Below are positions 6,704 to 7,142 of a stretch of 7,142 bases of DNA, one piece after another. The stretch covers positions 1 to 7,142 of the forward strand of contig JAOZRJ010000080.1 in the NCBI GenBank assembly GCA_029931885.1, given 5' to 3'. Position 1 is the first letter of the stretch. Every line of letters starts with the position of its first letter. Below the pieces are notes generated by a model. That model had not been told where the DNA came from. It worked only from the letters and a program-made list of their open reading frames with translations, and searched no databases. The translations under genes were made by a program, and so were the position numbers. Source of the stretch: Candidatus Omnitrophota bacterium (GTDB lineage Bacteria > Omnitrophota > Koll11 > Zapsychrales > Aceulaceae).

Positions 6704-7142
6704 TATGCCTCGCCCGATTCGATTGTTCCGTAAAACCACGGAATGTCGCCCCAATCCATGAAGCCTTCCATCTGCAACGCTTCAATGGTCGTGTCGATAG
6801 TTTCATCGACGTCGAACTTATCTCCGTCAGCATTTTCATCGTCAGCTGTTTTAAATTCATTTGCTTGATTCCATTCAACCATATCGTCACGATCCAATAC
6901 ATTATAGCCGTCTGTTGTCAATGTGAGAATGTTGGCATACTGCATGCCCTGTATCATATGTCGATTGTTTCTAATCAAATACCAGCCTGAATATTGCTCA
7001 TTCCGGCCTGCTGTTTGATCCACTCTAGGATAAACAACTTCAATCAAATTGCCCACTCGTTTACTCGTTGACTCTCCATTCACCATGGCATTTATCTTGA
7101 GCATGTCAGCATATAAATATGCCATTTTAGATTGTAATTGAC
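6703..7142 (-). CDS. Baseplate hub protein, gp27-like, C-terminal part (5' end outside window)
   Basis: This looks like the C-terminal end of a phage baseplate hub (the T4 gp27 / P2 gpD role), the ring that joins the tail tube to the spike. The frame is open to the window edge. The first ATG, at 7125, has no Shine-Dalgarno sequence and in-frame codons continue upstream of it (Q-L-Q-S-K), so I treat it as internal. Counting from that Met, residues 13-36 form a strand-rich stretch with the 'G-x-x-I-E-V-x-Y-P' pattern. It is followed by SGWYLIRNNRHMI (46-58) and YANILTLTTDGY (63-74). This order, ending in '(S)GxYLI...H' and then 'Y...L.L..D', recurs in C-terminal domains of gp27-like hubs. Residues 92-112 are an acidic D/E/N-rich tail, then a Trp-containing end. 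The stop TAA overlaps the next start as TAATG. The family is assigned from remembered pattern and gene order, not from a search. Confidence 0.75.
   Translation of the reverse strand, partial: QLQSKMAYLYADMLKINAMVNGESTSKRVGNLIEVVYPRVDQTAGRNEQYSGWYLIRNNRHMIQGMQYANILTLTTDGYNVLDRDDMVEWNQANEFKTADDENADGDKFDVDETIDTTIEALQMEGFMDWGDIPWFYGTIESGEA

Noticed and set aside
7112..7119. TATAAATA on the plus strand, the T4 late-promoter core, within the near-palindrome GCATAT-AA-ATATGC (7109-7122)
   Set aside because: It points against all genes in the window and lies inside the hub coding sequence, where it encodes ordinary residues. Eight AT-rich bases occur easily by chance.

Overview
The window reads as a piece of the structural-gene region of a tailed double-stranded DNA bacteriophage with a contractile (myovirus-type) tail, or a prophage or tail-like relic of one. 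The evidence is a run of seven tightly packed genes, all on the minus strand, beginning with a baseplate hub / central-spike cassette. There are no tRNAs, insertion sequences, CRISPR arrays, promoters or terminators that I can support. The host cannot be named from this sequence. The DNA is moderately AT-rich, the standard genetic code gives intact frames, and all annotated starts are ATG.

Layout in transcription order (high to low coordinates): (1) 7142-6703, the C-terminal part of a gp27-like baseplate hub protein, cut by the window edge; (2) 6703-6287, a small gp5/gpV-type OB-fold protein, the spike base; (3) 6278-4848, a 476-residue beta-helical spike/needle protein with a gp5-like cap motif and a C-terminal His-x-His tip; (4) 4848-4246, a 200-residue protein of unknown function; (5) 4239-1363, a 958-residue, beta-rich, multi-domain, probably virion protein; (6) 1373-1191 (possible start at 1400), a 60-69-residue helical protein; (7) 1216-1, an open frame of at least 405 residues that runs off the left edge, with hydrophobic segments and a long charged helix.

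The genes form one compact translational unit. Two junctions are TAATG overlaps (at 6703 and 4848), two have gaps of 6-8 bases with a Shine-Dalgarno sequence lying over the upstream stop (before 6278 and 4239), and the last two junctions are out-of-frame overlaps of 11 and 26 bases. No intergenic space can hold a promoter, so the window sits inside a longer late operon whose promoter and terminator lie outside it.

The working picture is that the hub carries an OB-fold adaptor, which in turn carries a metal-tipped beta-helical needle. In T4 the OB-fold and needle are parts of a single protein (gp5) that also has a lysozyme domain. Here they are on separate genes and no lysozyme domain is seen in either. 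The downstream genes are most likely further tail/baseplate components, but only their position supports that, together with beta-sandwich-like repeats in the 958-residue protein. I see no defence system, RNA element or other non-structural system.
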